From positions 20,281,706 through 20,345,705 of the forward strand of contig OX377204.1 in the NCBI GenBank assembly GCA_947396885.1: DNA of 64,000 nt. The letters are read 5' to 3'. The position numbers and the translations under genes are program-made. Below the pieces are notes generated by a model that worked only from the letters and a program-made list of their open reading frames with translations, did not search any database and was not told the origin of the DNA. The stretch is from Heligmosomoides polygyrus polygyrus (taxonomy: Eukaryota; Nematoda; Chromadorea; Rhabditida; Heligmosomidae). Positions 11,130-21,756 of this stretch are shown here, one piece after another (within the stretch, counting starts at the first letter, position 1; each line of letters opens with the position of its first letter).

Positions 11130-11760
11130 CTATGACTGTGGTCTCACTATCCAATAACTCTCACTAAAGCATGCCTTCTGAGTCCCACCAACAACACGGA
11201 AGAACCATCTTTTCATGGTGTCCCCGTTTCGCTTGTCTTGGAGCCGGTTCTCCGCAGGTGAGCCATTAGCGAGTGTGGTTAACAAAGTCCTTTCTGTGCG
11301 GGCGAAGATCCAGCGACCCAGCAACACTGATTCGGAATGCCTTGTCAGAGTTCCACAACTCATGTGGTACCCAAGACGACCAAAAGTATCGCCGCCAATT
11401 CGCACGTGGTTGAATTTGGCTTCACCTTGAAGGCTTTGCGCAAGCTCTCTTCTTCCACAACAGAGGTGCGTCCGGAACGAGGTCAAACTTCGAGAGAGAC
11501 ATCTCCACCTTTGAAGCGCTGATACCAACGGGTCAATGTGGAATAGTGAATGACTTCCTCCTTGAAAGCAGCGCAGATGTTGGAGGCTGCAGTCCTTGCG
11601 GAATGGCTTTTCAGAAATTCGTAGTACACGATTGGTTGTGAGATGCTGCTGCTTATCGTTGACATTGTTACTGTATTCGTACTCGACGAGGCCTTATATA
11701 GTATGCTTGAAGAAGCATCGAGAATGCACTGTGACGTCATCACAGAAGATTAATACTGTA
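11130..11760 (-). pseudogene. Mariner transposase fragment (N-terminal and central part)
   Basis: On the minus strand 11743-11483 holds the helix-turn-helix start of a mariner transposase (ARTAASNICAAF, STLTRWYQRFKGGDVSLE). In another frame 11420-11130 continues (IGGDTFGRLGYHMSCGTLTR, then LLGRWIFARTERTLLTTLAN), where LTTLANGSPAEN stands at the first catalytic block. The catalytic C-terminus is missing at 11130. The frame is shifted between the two parts. No terminal repeats were found. Confidence 0.75.
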
Positions 11761-12956
11761 AGAGCTTCAACAAATTTAACAGGCAGTAGCGCAAAGTGTT
11801 GCAAGACTTTTCGATCAACCCAATACCTTCATGGGACATAGACCGATAAAGGTTCTTCCTTTCGCAAGTCTGCCCGATTCTGCAGAGGTGCTCTTTACTT
11901 TCGAAACCAATTTTTTTGCGAATTGAGTTTGTAGAGCTGTGGTTGACACAAGTGCATTTAGTCTTTTCTCAGGAGAATGACCTTCGATGAGAAAGCAAAA
12001 AAAACTATTCATCAAAGCTCGGCGTTTTTCTTCTCGAATCAGCTTCATATTTCCTGCGAGGAATGTATCATCTCATCTGGAAGTCTTCCAAAGGAGATGA
12101 CGTTTATAAGATGATGTCATTCATTGTTTCAAAAAAAGAAGATGAAGCATGTGCCTCATTCTGCTTGTCTGACAACCGCTGCTAATGTCTAGCGAACACT
12201 AGATGACCCTCTCCGCAGTTAGCCGATGTACCCCGAATTCCCTTGGCGGATATTGTGCTCTAAACCCAAGAATTTATGCCCAGTTCGCTGTACTTCGTCT
12301 TCTGCTCGTTTTTTTCTCGCTGCTTTCTTCCATCGGCTCTATTAGGCAGAGTGCTCCATTGCTCTTCTTCTCCACAGCGTTTATCTCTCCGCCGAGTTCG
12401 GTGTTTTGTCCGCTATTGCTGCTTCGTCCACCACCACGGTGGCTTGCTGTGGCTTCAGTGCTCTCCTTCTCGACGTTACCTTTGTATTTCCTTGGAGGTC
12501 CGCGTGGTCAGTCTTCCAACACTCGGAAAAAGGTAATCAATTAAGGGTTTCGGAATTGACTGACTGAATTCTTAAATTTACTCGATGGGCCAGGATATTG
12601 AGGCGTTTGTGCTAATTTGATGAAATAGGAAACAGCCCTTTTTGTAAAGAACGTTGCATGCAAGCAACTCTTCGATCTTGGAGAATGAAGTTTTGCCTGT
12701 GCACCTGTAACTGGTAAAACCTTTTCACCTATACCGTAACCGTAAATTTACAATTTTCTAAACCATGATGAGGTCGTACCTCTTTCTTTGAATAGCGAGT
12801 GATTAGATGTCAGATATCTTATTGCGTACAGTTGAAGGCAGTATAGTGGAGTACTCATACCCATGAAACCTTATGCACAGCTTTCTAGTTATGATGCTCT
12901 AAACTGCTTCAAGTTTTATTATGTTGCTTCTTGACGAAGGATCGAATACGCACGTA
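11761..12956. other. No recognisable feature
   Basis: About 1.2 kb. A Ser/Leu/Phe-rich open stretch on the plus strand (12203-12544) looks like compositional chance in pyrimidine-rich DNA and has no family signature. Confidence 0.55.
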
Positions 12957-13470
12957 CCAGGGGTGCATTGCAGATTCTGTGCGTTAAATTTTTCTAACGA
13001 AATTTTTAACGGAAAATTTTTGTTATATTTTTGGTAAATTGTTAAATTATGTTAAAAATATTATACAATTAGTTGCAAACCATTACTAAGAGAAAAAACA
13101 AGAAAAACCTTATACGTTTCAATTTTAAGAGGTCAACAGCTACAGTTCAATAAATGGAGTGTAACACTGCAATGCAAAATAAACCATTCAACAACAACAA
13201 ACACAGAAAATTAAACAAGCCTTCAGCAACAAATTATATGCAAGGTGTAGAATAGGAACAGGTATGGAATTATCACTCAAGATGATCACCGACAAGGCAT
13301 CTTAAAATGTGCAATCAGGCAGAACCCGCAGTTCCCCTTTCCTAGTTCTTTTCGAAACCGTTTTGTAAGACTGTTCTACGAGCATATGCAATCTCGAAGC
13401 GGGCACCAGCCCATTAAGTACAAAAAGTTTAAACAAAAATACAATTAAAAGCTTATCAGTATAGTGTTAA

Positions 13471-13601
13471 CACGATGTCGGACGCACGATCGAGTGCTTG
13501 GTGCGTGGGACCAATCCATTTTTTGCAACGTCGGGAGCCTGGCACGACATCGTGTCGCACGGTCCCACACTGCCTAAAAAGTGTGACACTTCGTTAACGT
13601 G
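13471..13601. repeat. Possible small TTAA insertion
   Basis: TTAA lies at 13467-13470 and again at 13594-13597 and 13602-13605, around a GC-richer stretch with inverted pieces (CACGATGTCG versus CGACATCGTG). This may be a third TTAA miniature element. It lies inside a block (13409-13756) that is absent from the related copy at 7541-7985, but the absent block is larger than the TTAA-bounded unit, so support is limited. Confidence 0.3.
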
Positions 13602-13861
13602 TTAACGCTCAGGAAATGTAGCATTCCTAATTTTTGTTATCAGCGTTCTCTTAAATCGTTTAAAATACGCCCAGCAGCCGAAAACGTTTTCTCCATCTCG
13701 ACTGTTCCAGGTGGCGAGCGAAAGAAAGTATTCTGGGGTAGGCAGCGCCAGGTTAACATAGGCATATCTTACGAGGAGGTTAAACCAGCATCTTTGTGAA
13801 TTTGTTGACGTGCTTGGGGGAGGGGGAGAGGGTTCTTCTAAGAAATTTCTAGGATGCATTA

Positions 13862-14156
13862 AAAGATAAGGATAAAAGACAGCGTTACTCAATCCCCTTC
13901 GGAATGCGTCACGCATTCTACTTCTACGCGATATCGTAGAGCCGATTTGAATGTGAATTTGGCCATACAATGACTTGCGGCAGCCAGCCAATGAAGGAGT
14001 CAGCGCTATATCCTTCCCAGACACGTCTAGGACCAATTCTTCGACCCCGAAGGGATGGAAGGCTTGGTTGGCCTGGCGGGAAATCCGAACCAGGAACCTG
14101 GAACCGGGTGCACGCGACAGCCAGCACCTCCTCCGACTGCACTGCAGGCGCCCCGA
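13862..14156 (-). mobile_element. tRNA-derived SINE (family 1), full length
   Basis: Runs on the minus strand from the tRNA-like head near 14156 (B box region GGTTCGGATTTCCC, A box region GCAGTCGGAGGAGG) to the tail CTTTTATCCTTATC at 13862. Candidate degenerate target duplication: ATGCATTAAAA before the tail and ATGCAATATTAA after the head. Confidence 0.9.
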
Positions 14157-14566
14157 AATGCAATATTAACACAAATTCAAAAACGTTTCATCAAAGCATA
14201 AAAATGTTCTTGGTTGTTTCCATAGTTTTTTTAAGGAACAGTCCTAATCGGGAGATGAGACCTGCAACTTTACTGAAGACTAAGGGTAAATGTGATAAAC
14301 TCACTGAGAAAAAAGTTCGCTAGGAATTCCTGTTAAATTTCAAAAAATTTCCGTTAAGTCGTTAAACCAGATTTTAACAAATGGTGCCGTTATTTCGTTA
14401 AATGTGTTTAATCGTTAGCCGTTAAATGTGCACCCCTGGTACGTAACATATTCGAGTGGTGGTCGTACATAGAATTTACACGCTTAAGCACATTTACTTA
14501 AGCCTGGAGCGGCTGGTAGAAAGGCTATATGTTGTTACAGGATGTTTTGTTGCAATCAAAACTCTT

Positions 14567-14636
14567 GCGCCAGGCGGGACTCGAACCCGCATCTTCTGCT
14601 TTCCGGGCAGCGATGTTCGCCTTACACCATCGGTGC
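14567..14636 (-). tRNA. Second tRNA-like unit of SINE family 2
   Basis: Nearly identical to the unit at 14848-14917, but the acceptor starts GCACCGA and loses two pairs with CTGGCGC, so it is more decayed. T arm and B box are intact. Confidence 0.65.
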
Positions 14637-14847
14637 TGTTTGACCGCACGTAACACCCGCGATATTTTCCAGGTCTGTCAGCACCCACCCGTGATACGGG
14701 GTTGGGCCGGCCGCTGATATCAGCATGGAACCGGTTAAGCTGAAGACCTTACTAGTAACAATGCTTGAACACATTTTCTTAAGCCTGGAGCGGCTGGTAG
14801 AGAGGCTATATATTGTTACAGGATGTTTTGTTGCAATCAAAACTCTT

Positions 14848-14917
14848 GCGCCAGGCGGGACTCGAACCCGCATCTTCTGCTTTCCGGGCAGCGATGTTCG
14901 CCTTACACCACCGGCGC
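14848..14917 (-). tRNA. tRNA-like head of SINE family 2 (not a functional tRNA)
   Basis: Folds as a tRNA: acceptor GCGCCGG with CTGGCGC (7 pairs, one G-U), D arm GGTG/CATC, a 4-bp anticodon stem (CTGC/GCAG) and T arm GCGGG-TTCGAGT-CCCGC. The A and B boxes (GGTGTAAGGCG, GGTTCGAGTCC) are intact. The anticodon loop CCGGAAA has C instead of the universal U at position 33, so it should not work as a tRNA. It serves as an internal promoter. Confidence 0.7.
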
Positions 14918-14932
14918 TGTTTACACGCTTAA

Positions 14933-16242
14933 ACTAAATGTTTCACTGAGTTAGTACGCAAGGACTTGAACATGTTATGAATAGTTCTACTAGTTTTACC
15001 GTACACATCACCCCTATGTCTAGTTCTTTTAACCATTAGTGCCTTTACATGCTTCCTGTCGTCGTGAAGAAGCGTGGCGCTGAGCTTTGCCGATAGCGTC
15101 CTGAAACGAGCTGACGCAGTATTGCAGGCAAGGAAATAATGCACCATCTAAGCAGCATTCTCGAGATGCAAATGGGGCTCATCCTCGTTTTTTCGGTAGC
15201 AAATTTGCTTTCCGACCCTAATGTTCGTTCCGTGCACCCTCTGCAACCGCAGCGATAATGGCACTCTTGCCGGCAGAGGCAAAGTGTTGAATTGCTCGCT
15301 GATGAAAGTCGACCATTCTGAGAGAACGTTGGCATAGTGAAAGGCGATGCGCCTTGTTCTTGCTTTCTGGGTAGTTCTGTAGGCTATTCAGCCCATCTTT
15401 TCTTTCGTAATGATGTGCTCCGTTTTGAGTGTTCACTAAATACATATATGACAGCTTGTTATAAAATGTAGTTGTTGTTATTCACCTCCTCGCTGGTTAC
15501 TGTTTGCAAATACATAGTGCGGTGCGGCATAATAAGTAGGTGCTTCTTTCAATTCCTACCTACTAGTGTGTAGCAAAGCAGGATAAAAATCTAAAGAAAT
15601 AGGAAGCTCGACACTCACAAAATTGTTGGTACCTTCTAGCATAAAACAAAGAGGAAATAAAGCCAAAAAAAGGTTTAACATTTATAAAGTTTAGTTACAC
15701 AATGCGCAAAAATTTTTGACACCATAAATTGCCGTCTAAGAGAAAAGCCAACGATGTGCTACTACCCAAGTAAGTTTTTTTTTGGCAAATGGAGTATTCA
15801 ACCGAAGGATTTATCTCTCTGTGATGGTTTCCTCTAGCAGAGGAGAGGTCAGGAAACTCCAGGCTAAGGATGCCAAGCTCAACTGCTGGTGCCTCTTATG
15901 TGCCAACAGAACCTTAGCAATCCTACTATATAATATCTTCTCTCAGAATACAGGTTTTTTTTATTTCACTGGTTAACCCTGCTGATTAGCCTCGAATTCT
16001 CTGCGCTTAAAAGCAAAAACAGGCTTACAAATTTAAAAACGGCTTTTAAGATCAAATACGGGTACATTTCGCCGCTGACTAATTCGTGTTCGTGGTGAAC
16101 TAAACGAAAAATTACACTCACACTAGGAATTATAGAAACATCCAAGCAACAAAGCTTTGCGAGAAAAACTCCAAATCTAGCGAGAAATGGGGAAAACCTT
16201 TGTGTTCATCGAATCGCTCATCATTCTGCAAGCTGGTGCGAC
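14933..16242. other. No clear feature; stop-free stretches on the minus strand at 14929-15445
   Basis: The minus strand at 15445-14929 is open in overlapping frames for 72-96 codons each (for example LHDDRKHVKALMVKRTRHRG). It may be an old transposable-element ORF broken by frameshifts, but I do not recognise it. From 15450 to 16242 I see only AT-rich unique sequence. Confidence 0.4.
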
Positions 16243-16350
16243 CAGGCTGTGGATTTAACGATTAACGATTCACCGATTTGCCGGATTTACCATCAACTTT
16301 TTTTTTGAAAATGTTAACGAAATTTAGCGACGGAAATTTCCTCTAAATTG
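16243..16350. repeat. Orphan hAT-type left end
   Basis: Starts CAGGCTGTGGATTTAACG and goes on with repeated TTAACG and CCGGATTTACC motifs like the left end at 20306. No matching right end or target duplication was found, so this is a solitary or degraded terminus at best. Confidence 0.35.
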
Positions 16351-16689
16351 TATTAGAGATACGTTCGCACCATTTTTAACTTTTTCTTCGCGTGAATATA
16401 TCTCAAACGTGTTTTTCGAAGGCGTTTAGCAATTGCAATTCGTTTCGTTACGTAGAAAATCTTACTCTAATCAGTGAAAGAATGCAGTCGATATCGTTCT
16501 CATGTTTGAAAATTGTTGGCATTTTACTTATGCCTCATATTCCTCTACCATCATTCCGCAATGTGGACTTTCTGACTCGTTTTTCGCATTTGGCTGTTTC
16601 ACATAAGTTTATCATACTTCTCCGCCATGCATTTTTTCATAATTTCTTATTTATATTTACATGTTTATTTATTTACTCAGAGCATGATG

Positions 16690-17120
16690 AAAAATTTGCC
16701 ACTATTGTACTTTCGGGACTCCAGAGGTCGAAGAGAGGTGGAAAAAAATTTTCGCACAAACTTCGCCCAAGGGCGTTATTTGGGGTGCTGATCACGAACC
16801 TCACGTCCGTTTTTAAAAATTTGGCTGATTACGGTAGGTTACGGTGGCTACGGGTAACTAATGCTGCCGAGGTCATAACTACCGATTTCGCCCAAACTTC
16901 GCCTCGGGGGGTTATTTGGGATGCTGATAACGATTCTGACATCCGTTTTTCGTTTCACCCTAGAGTTTGCGCGAAATCGGTGACAATTACCTTAGTTACC
17001 CATACCCACCGTAACCTACCGTACTCCAGCGCAAAGCGAAGAGCGGATGTCAGATTCGTGATCGGCACCTCAAAAACCCCTTTGGGCGAAGGTCCCGAGA
17101 GTACAATAGTGCCAAAATTT
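16690..17120. mobile_element. Foldback element (~430 bp imperfect palindrome)
   Basis: CACTATTGTACTTTCGGGAC near 16699 is matched by the reverse complement GTCCCGAGAGTACAATAGTG near 17092. The inversion runs through GGTAGGTTACGGTGG (16838) against CCACCGTAACCTACC (17008) to a centre near 16905. A second, direct repetition (ACTTCGCCCAAGGGCGTTAT, then ACTTCGCCTCGGGGGGTTAT) occurs within it. A 249-codon open stretch crosses the element on the plus strand, but a palindrome keeps frames open by symmetry and there is no family signature. Confidence 0.7.
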
Positions 17121-17610
17121 TATACCTTTAACATCTCTTAATAAAACGGGGATTCAAAAAGGCACAGAAAACGTGATAAAAGCGACTATAAAACACAAAG
17201 AATGCAAAAAAAAAAACAGGAAAAAAGGCTCCTACCCTGTTTCCTGGAAGTTTTCTATTATAGAAAGTTGAACGGTTTCTTCATGCATCATCAAGCAATA
17301 ATTGAATGGCTACGTTAACTCATGGCTGAGCCCCGCCTAACGGATAGAAAGTGGCTGCTGGTAGTGTCACTGCTTCGCTTTTATTGAATTTTGTGCCGTA
17401 AACATCGGCAATTTTACTGAGACTTTTCTCCTGTCTTGACAGTCCTCTTGAAAGTTTTTATGGAAGGGAACACAGTCTGTGTATAAGTGTCTTCCTTTTC
17501 CGCACCTTCGTAGTGCGTTCTCGTATCTCTGAGCTGCGCCTTCGCGACATACACCATAAATTCTTTATCTTGAAAAATAAAAGTCAATGTAGGCGAGCAT
17601 CATCAATTTT
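17121..17610. other. No recognisable feature
   Basis: Unique-looking sequence with an A-rich run at about 17200. No gene evidence. Confidence 0.55.
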
Positions 17611-17614
17611 ACGG

Positions 17615-17785
17615 ATAGTCCACGCGTTCTACTTTTAGGAGATATCGTGGAACCTGACTGAATCCGCATTAGCAATACGCGGCCTTTTCCTATGAGCTAT
17701 TTAGGTTTTATCCTTTTCACACTCGATCTGGTGCCAATATGTACAACGACCCGAGGGATGGAAGGGCCCGGGCCCCGAACCATGA
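17615..17785 (-). mobile_element. SINE family 1, strongly diverged fragment
   Basis: Weak minus-orientation similarity: CACGCGTTCTACTTTTAGGA, GATATCGTGGA, CTGGTGCCAATATG and GGGATGGAAGGGCC correspond to conserved SINE blocks in the right order. Confidence 0.5.
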
Positions 17786-17829
17786 ACCTTGATTTGGGAT
17801 GCTTATTTATCTGGTCTTTGCTGATGCTA

Positions 17830-18122
17830 AATATAAGGACAAACATAAAGTACCGCCCTATTCAGTCTTTTCTGGGATGCACCATGCTCTCTACTTATAT
17901 GGGATGTCGTGGAGGCAATTTAAATGCGTATTTGGCCCGCACAACGAATTGCGGTGGCCAGCCGATGATGAACGAGTCAGTGCTTTATTCTATACATGTA
18001 AGCCTGGTACCAATTCACCGACCACGGAGGAATGGAAGGCTTCGTTGGCCTGGGCGGTAAACTCAACCCACGTGTTCGAGTTCACGCGCGACTGGCTCAT
18101 CCTACGACTGCGGTAACGCGCG
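17830..18122 (-). mobile_element. SINE family 1, near full length
   Basis: Minus-orientation body from tail ATATAAGGACAAACATAAAG through GGGATGTCGTGGAGGCAATT and ACCAATTCACCGACCACGGA to a degraded head ending CGCGCG at 18122. Confidence 0.85.
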
Positions 18123-19039
18123 TCGATGATGAATTCAAGCCATGAGTGAAGCATTTTCTCCATGTTTATCGAATAAAACCCGAATTTCGCTTCAGCACAA
18201 CACGACCGTTGACGTCGTTTGCTTTGGACTGCCTACAGTGCCCCTTCTCAAAGTGCTGAGTTCTCGGGTATTTTTTTTTTGGAAGAGTGCACCAAGAGGT
18301 TCCTACCCCTCAAATTTGAAGCGTTTTTGTTTCCTTCATGGTTAACAATGTGTAGCAGCTATTTAGTATCAGACGCTCCGCTATCCATGCATCATTAGCG
18401 CTCAGCCGTTCCTCAATAGAGGCCTTTTTTACCTAGATACCCGAGAACCTAAAAAAACCGCAGGCCATTCAAAGAAGGAACTTGCCTCACAAAGGCTCGC
18501 GTATTTTTAGTCGGTTGAGAGGGCATGCGAAGGAGGGCATTTTGCCGACGATTCCTCTGAATTCACAGCTGCAGCAGGGCTTCGATTCCGAGCACTGGGA
18601 GCAGTTGCGCAAGCAGCAGTTCCGCTCCACTGTCCTCAAGATGGGATAGAGTTGCAGCGGGCTTTTTCGATGGCTATTCATAGTTTTTAAGCGGTTGACA
18701 ACCTGCGGCTTTCATTTGGCGTTGAAAATTCAATGTCATGCTCAACTGCGCTCCACCTTTTATGCTTGTGCAGCTGACGTCAGTGTGGTGGGGAGTTCGT
18801 ACTTTAAGTGACAGACAGAGCACAACCGCGACGAGTGAGTGAATCGCCACCTTCCGGCCGTCTAATTAGCCGACGATCACGAGACGTCATCAGTCCCAGG
18901 AGCTGCGAGTTCGTCTGAGCTCGTCTTTCCTGCTTGGCTTGTCCTTGCACACCAACTAGGGAAGGGCTTCGTCCCCCCATAGAACCTGGAGTGGAGACCT
19001 ACGTATGTAGGACACATGGAGGGATTTGCCTTGCTTATT
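18123..19039. other. No clear feature; weak inverted repeat
   Basis: GTTCTCGGGTATTTTTTT at about 18264 and its inverse ATACCCGAGAACCT at about 18437 form an imperfect 170-bp hairpin, perhaps a tiny miniature element. The rest is unassigned. Confidence 0.4.
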
Positions 19040-19300
19040 GATTGCATCCAAAGTGAAGCTGTAGCACAGTCGGATGGGGTGCCGAGGGCAACCAATAGTG
19101 GGTTCTTGCATTGGATTTCTACCCAGGCTAACCGAGCCTTCCATTCCTTAGGTGTCTGTGATTTGGTACCAAGTAGGTCTGGGAAGGATGAAGTGCTGAT
19201 TTGTTCATCGGCTGGCCACCGCAAGTCACTGTATGGCCAAATACGCAGCCAAATCGCCCCCACGATATCCCGTATGCGTTTCGCATCCCAGTAAGGGGGA
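19040..19300 (+). mobile_element. SINE family 1, diverged copy
   Basis: Plus orientation: head region with GTAGCACAGTCGGATGG (A box), body CATCGGCTGGCCACCGCAAG and TGGCCAAATACGCAGCCAAA, end near ATCCCAGTAAGGGG. The B-box segment is eroded. Confidence 0.75.
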
Positions 19301-19339
19301 GACTAACGCGGATTTTTATCTCTTAGCCTCTTTGGTGAG

Positions 19340-19610
19340 AATAAGGTGTACTACAGGGGGGGGGGGCAGCGCGACAAGAGGTACACCCGCCCCTGCTGGG
19401 GTCGTAGCGTCAGGAGGTACGCCGCTGTTCTGCGGACCTGAAAATTTTGTTTTGTGTGTCAAGGGTTTCGTAAGAAAACCGTTAGACTCTTGGTGAAGCC
19501 CAGGGATTGGGGGTGAGTGAGCAAAGGGGATAAGAGGAAGATCGCACGCTCCCAGCAGGGGGCGGGTGTACCTCCTGACCGTCCCCCATACGGGGGTCAT
19601 CCTGGGTAGC
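19340..19610. repeat. Small foldback element
   Basis: GAGGTACACCCGCCCCTGCT at about 19378 is the inverse of AGCAGGGGGCGGGTGTACCTC at about 19553, giving a hairpin of about 210 bp with a G run on one outer side and CCCCCATACGGGGG on the other. Part of the interior (GGGATTGGGGGTGAGTGAGC) also resembles 35335-35400, so this is a repeat family. Confidence 0.6.
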
Positions 19611-20297
19611 GCAAACTATTGAGGTTATTTTGTGGCGGGTTGGGCATGTACGCATCTCTTTGAACTCTTTCGACCCCCCCCCCCATCAAAAACCAGGCTC
19701 CACTGAACAGTTAGCAGCAACGACGTCAATTTTTTCAGGTTTTTATCGACGATTTGGTAGTTGTCGTACAATGTCTTTTTTGTACCCTCCCTACTGTCTC
19801 CTTTTTATTTCGTTGTTCCTTTCGACAATTTTGTCATTTCTGTCTCTATATCTCAATGTCTTTTTGTATTATTTATATCATTTATCTCACATTTTGTGAA
19901 AATCTTCGAGAAACGAATGACTATTGCTTGTTGAGGCATTTTGGTGAAGCCCTAATCGATGACGTGCTCAGTCCTGGAGCGATCCAAATTTGGCCCGTGC
20001 CGCGAATGCGAGCAGCATTGGGATAACGGAGTGCGCCGGCCAATCTTAACCAACCAAAGCACCGACAGGGCTCACGCTAGCATAAGACAGTGGCGACTGC
20101 GCATCCCCTACCTCAATGGCACTCCCATTCCATATGGTTTGATTGGCTGACACGCTCCCACCTCTCGATGCTGCCCACTTTCGCGACTTGGGCCGCGCTT
20201 GTGCCTCCTGCCAAACCCAATATTAGGCAGAATAGAGTCGAATATGGAGAAATATAGATCTTTCGTGTTCCGACAGATGGTACAGCTCGCCTACCAA
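19611..20297. other. Unassigned spacer with a short shared repeat
   Basis: 19970-20080 (GCACCGACAGGGCTCACGCT and before) resembles 52330-52440, so a dispersed repeat of about 110 bp is present. The remainder is pyrimidine-rich with no gene evidence. Confidence 0.45.
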
Positions 20298-20935
20298 GTT
20301 AGCAGCAGGGGTGTGCGTTTACCGGTTAACGATTTTAACGGATTTACAGGCATTTTCGCGATAAATTCTTTTCTCGAAAATTTCCGGTAAATATTCAAAT
20401 TTACCGACAAATGTAACAACTTTTTTCATACAAAATCATGTTCCTATCTATCGAATGGAGAAGGAAACACACTACCGATCTCAGTTTAGAAGTGATCGCT
20501 TCTATCTTCTCTGATAACTTGCCATTAGCGTTCGTGGTCCTCAACCTCATTAAAACATCCATGCCCATATCAGGAGGTGGAGATTGTGAGTGTGAAAGCG
20601 CACTCCACTGGAATAGTACCTCTCGCTGACATTCCACACACCACATGAGACAATTTGGACTGTAGATATTGAAGCTCTCAGAATAGACCATTGCAAGGGG
20701 AACAAGAAGATACGCTCATGTCTTGTTCCCGTAATTTAGTCCAAAATGTAAGGCATCGGAATGTACTCCGCTAGTCTACCTGATCTGATGGACTCTTAGA
20801 CCTCGTGCACATTTCCCGCCGCCACGATGGAATCCCGGCGACGAATTTTGCAGAGCGACGCGAAAGAATTTGAATCTCTCTGCGCTCATCGCATCCAGGG
20901 ATGGGCGGAAATTTTGAAAATTTTCCCAGAAAACA

Positions 20936-21046
20936 GAAAACAGAAAATCGCTTTCGTCAGAAAACAGAAATCAGAAAACAGAAAAGCCAAAAGCGCCAGA
21001 AAATCAGAAAACAGAAATCAGAAAACAGAAAATTTGGAAATTATCA
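20936..21046. repeat. Sub-terminal AGAAAACAG repeat array (left)
   Basis: Around six direct copies of AGAAAACAG with spacers such as AAAT, AAAAG and AAAATC. The same motif is dense at the right end (27186-27258), where the inverse form TTCTGTTTTCTGG is present as well. Confidence 0.8.
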
Positions 21047-21740
21047 CACGATCTAATTATTTTACCTAAAGATTCATTTTTCCAGTAGCAAATGCTTTTG
21101 TATGACTAGAAATGTAGTCGTAGACCAGCGTTTTATTTTGTAAGCGTTTATAAAAATGTCTACTACATTCCAGTCTACTGCAGTCAGCAAGTTGTAAATC
21201 TGGACTGATAGATCCTAGGAATCTCGACACGTTACTCATCAGCCCCGTTTCACCGCGAGCGCCTCAATCAGATAATGGTCCCACTAGTGAGAAACTTTTA
21301 GAGTACCGAACACGATGAATCAGTGATCACTGTTTCCATATTTCAACTCAATTGCTTGAGTTTGTAGACCCACTCTCGCAACATACTCTAAAGCTGTGCA
21401 GAGATTCGTTGAGTATTACTGGCTCCGCTAGAATCTGTATTCCTAGTTCGTTTCGTTCTTGGTCATACTTTCCTTGTAGTAGCCTAGTTTCCGCGTAACT
21501 GAAAGTTCTCAGGCCAACTTACCAATGCTCTTTACAGCACCTAGTTACTGCTTAGCCGACTAAAGATGATGTGCACTGGCTTGATGCCTTACAGTACAGC
21601 ATGAGATTTTGACTGAAGGGGCTGTCAGCACAACAGATCTTAGGTGAAGGTGTTTTTTTGAATGCGTAGACACCATGTAATGAAGACCGAGCATATACCC
21701 TCTTTATCACATTATTATTTCATCTCATATCTATATATCA
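21047..21740. other. Interior of the inner hAT element, non-coding
   Basis: About 700 bp between the sub-terminal array and the RTE. No reading frame of note and no transposase motif. Confidence 0.5.
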
Positions 21741-21756
21741 TATTAAATCTCAGTGG

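Larger units (their letters stand above)
12957..14438. mobile_element. hAT-type non-autonomous element
   Basis: The left end CAGGGGTGCA and right end TGCACCCCTG are perfect 10-bp inverted repeats of hAT type, and the flanking 8-mers GCACGTAC (12949-12956) and GTACGTAA (14439-14446) agree at 6 of 8 positions, as an old 8-bp target duplication would. TTAACG-type motifs are repeated inside both ends. The interior has no transposase. It holds a SINE (13862-14156) and the segment also found at 7541-7985. Confidence 0.8.
14488..14919 (-). mobile_element. Dimeric tRNA-derived SINE (family 2) with 13-bp target duplication
   Basis: Flanked on both sides by the perfect 13-bp direct repeat TTTACACGCTTAA (14475-14487 and 14920-14932), so its limits are exact. 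On the minus strand it begins with a tRNA-like unit (14917-14848), a short tail ending CCAGGCTTAAG, a ~120-bp linker (with GCTGATATCAGC), a second tRNA-like unit (14636-14567) and the same tail again. The two head-plus-tail parts are about 90% identical. Target duplication plus RNA polymerase III-type heads indicate a SINE mobilised by a LINE. A rearranged relative lies at 42815-43190. Confidence 0.88.

Noticed and set aside
12203..12544. 113-codon plus-strand frame, Ser/Leu/Phe rich
   Set aside because: Pyrimidine-rich composition explains the open frame; overlapping frames are open too and no family signature is present.
14529..14717. Plus-strand frames reading RQAGLEPASSAFRAAMF-like peptides
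   Set aside because: This is the well-known false translation of the antisense of a tRNA-like sequence; the region is a SINE head.
14848..14917. Functional tRNA gene
   Set aside because: The cloverleaf is good, but C replaces U at position 33, it sits inside a SINE, and a near-identical unit repeats 280 bp away.
16392..17141. 249-codon plus-strand open frame
   Set aside because: It overlaps a foldback element, has no domain or signal, and its openness is explained by the palindrome.
20401..20691. hAT transposase remnant on the minus strand of the outer element
   Set aside because: The position is suggestive but I see no dimerisation-domain or RNase H-like motif, so it is not called as a gene.
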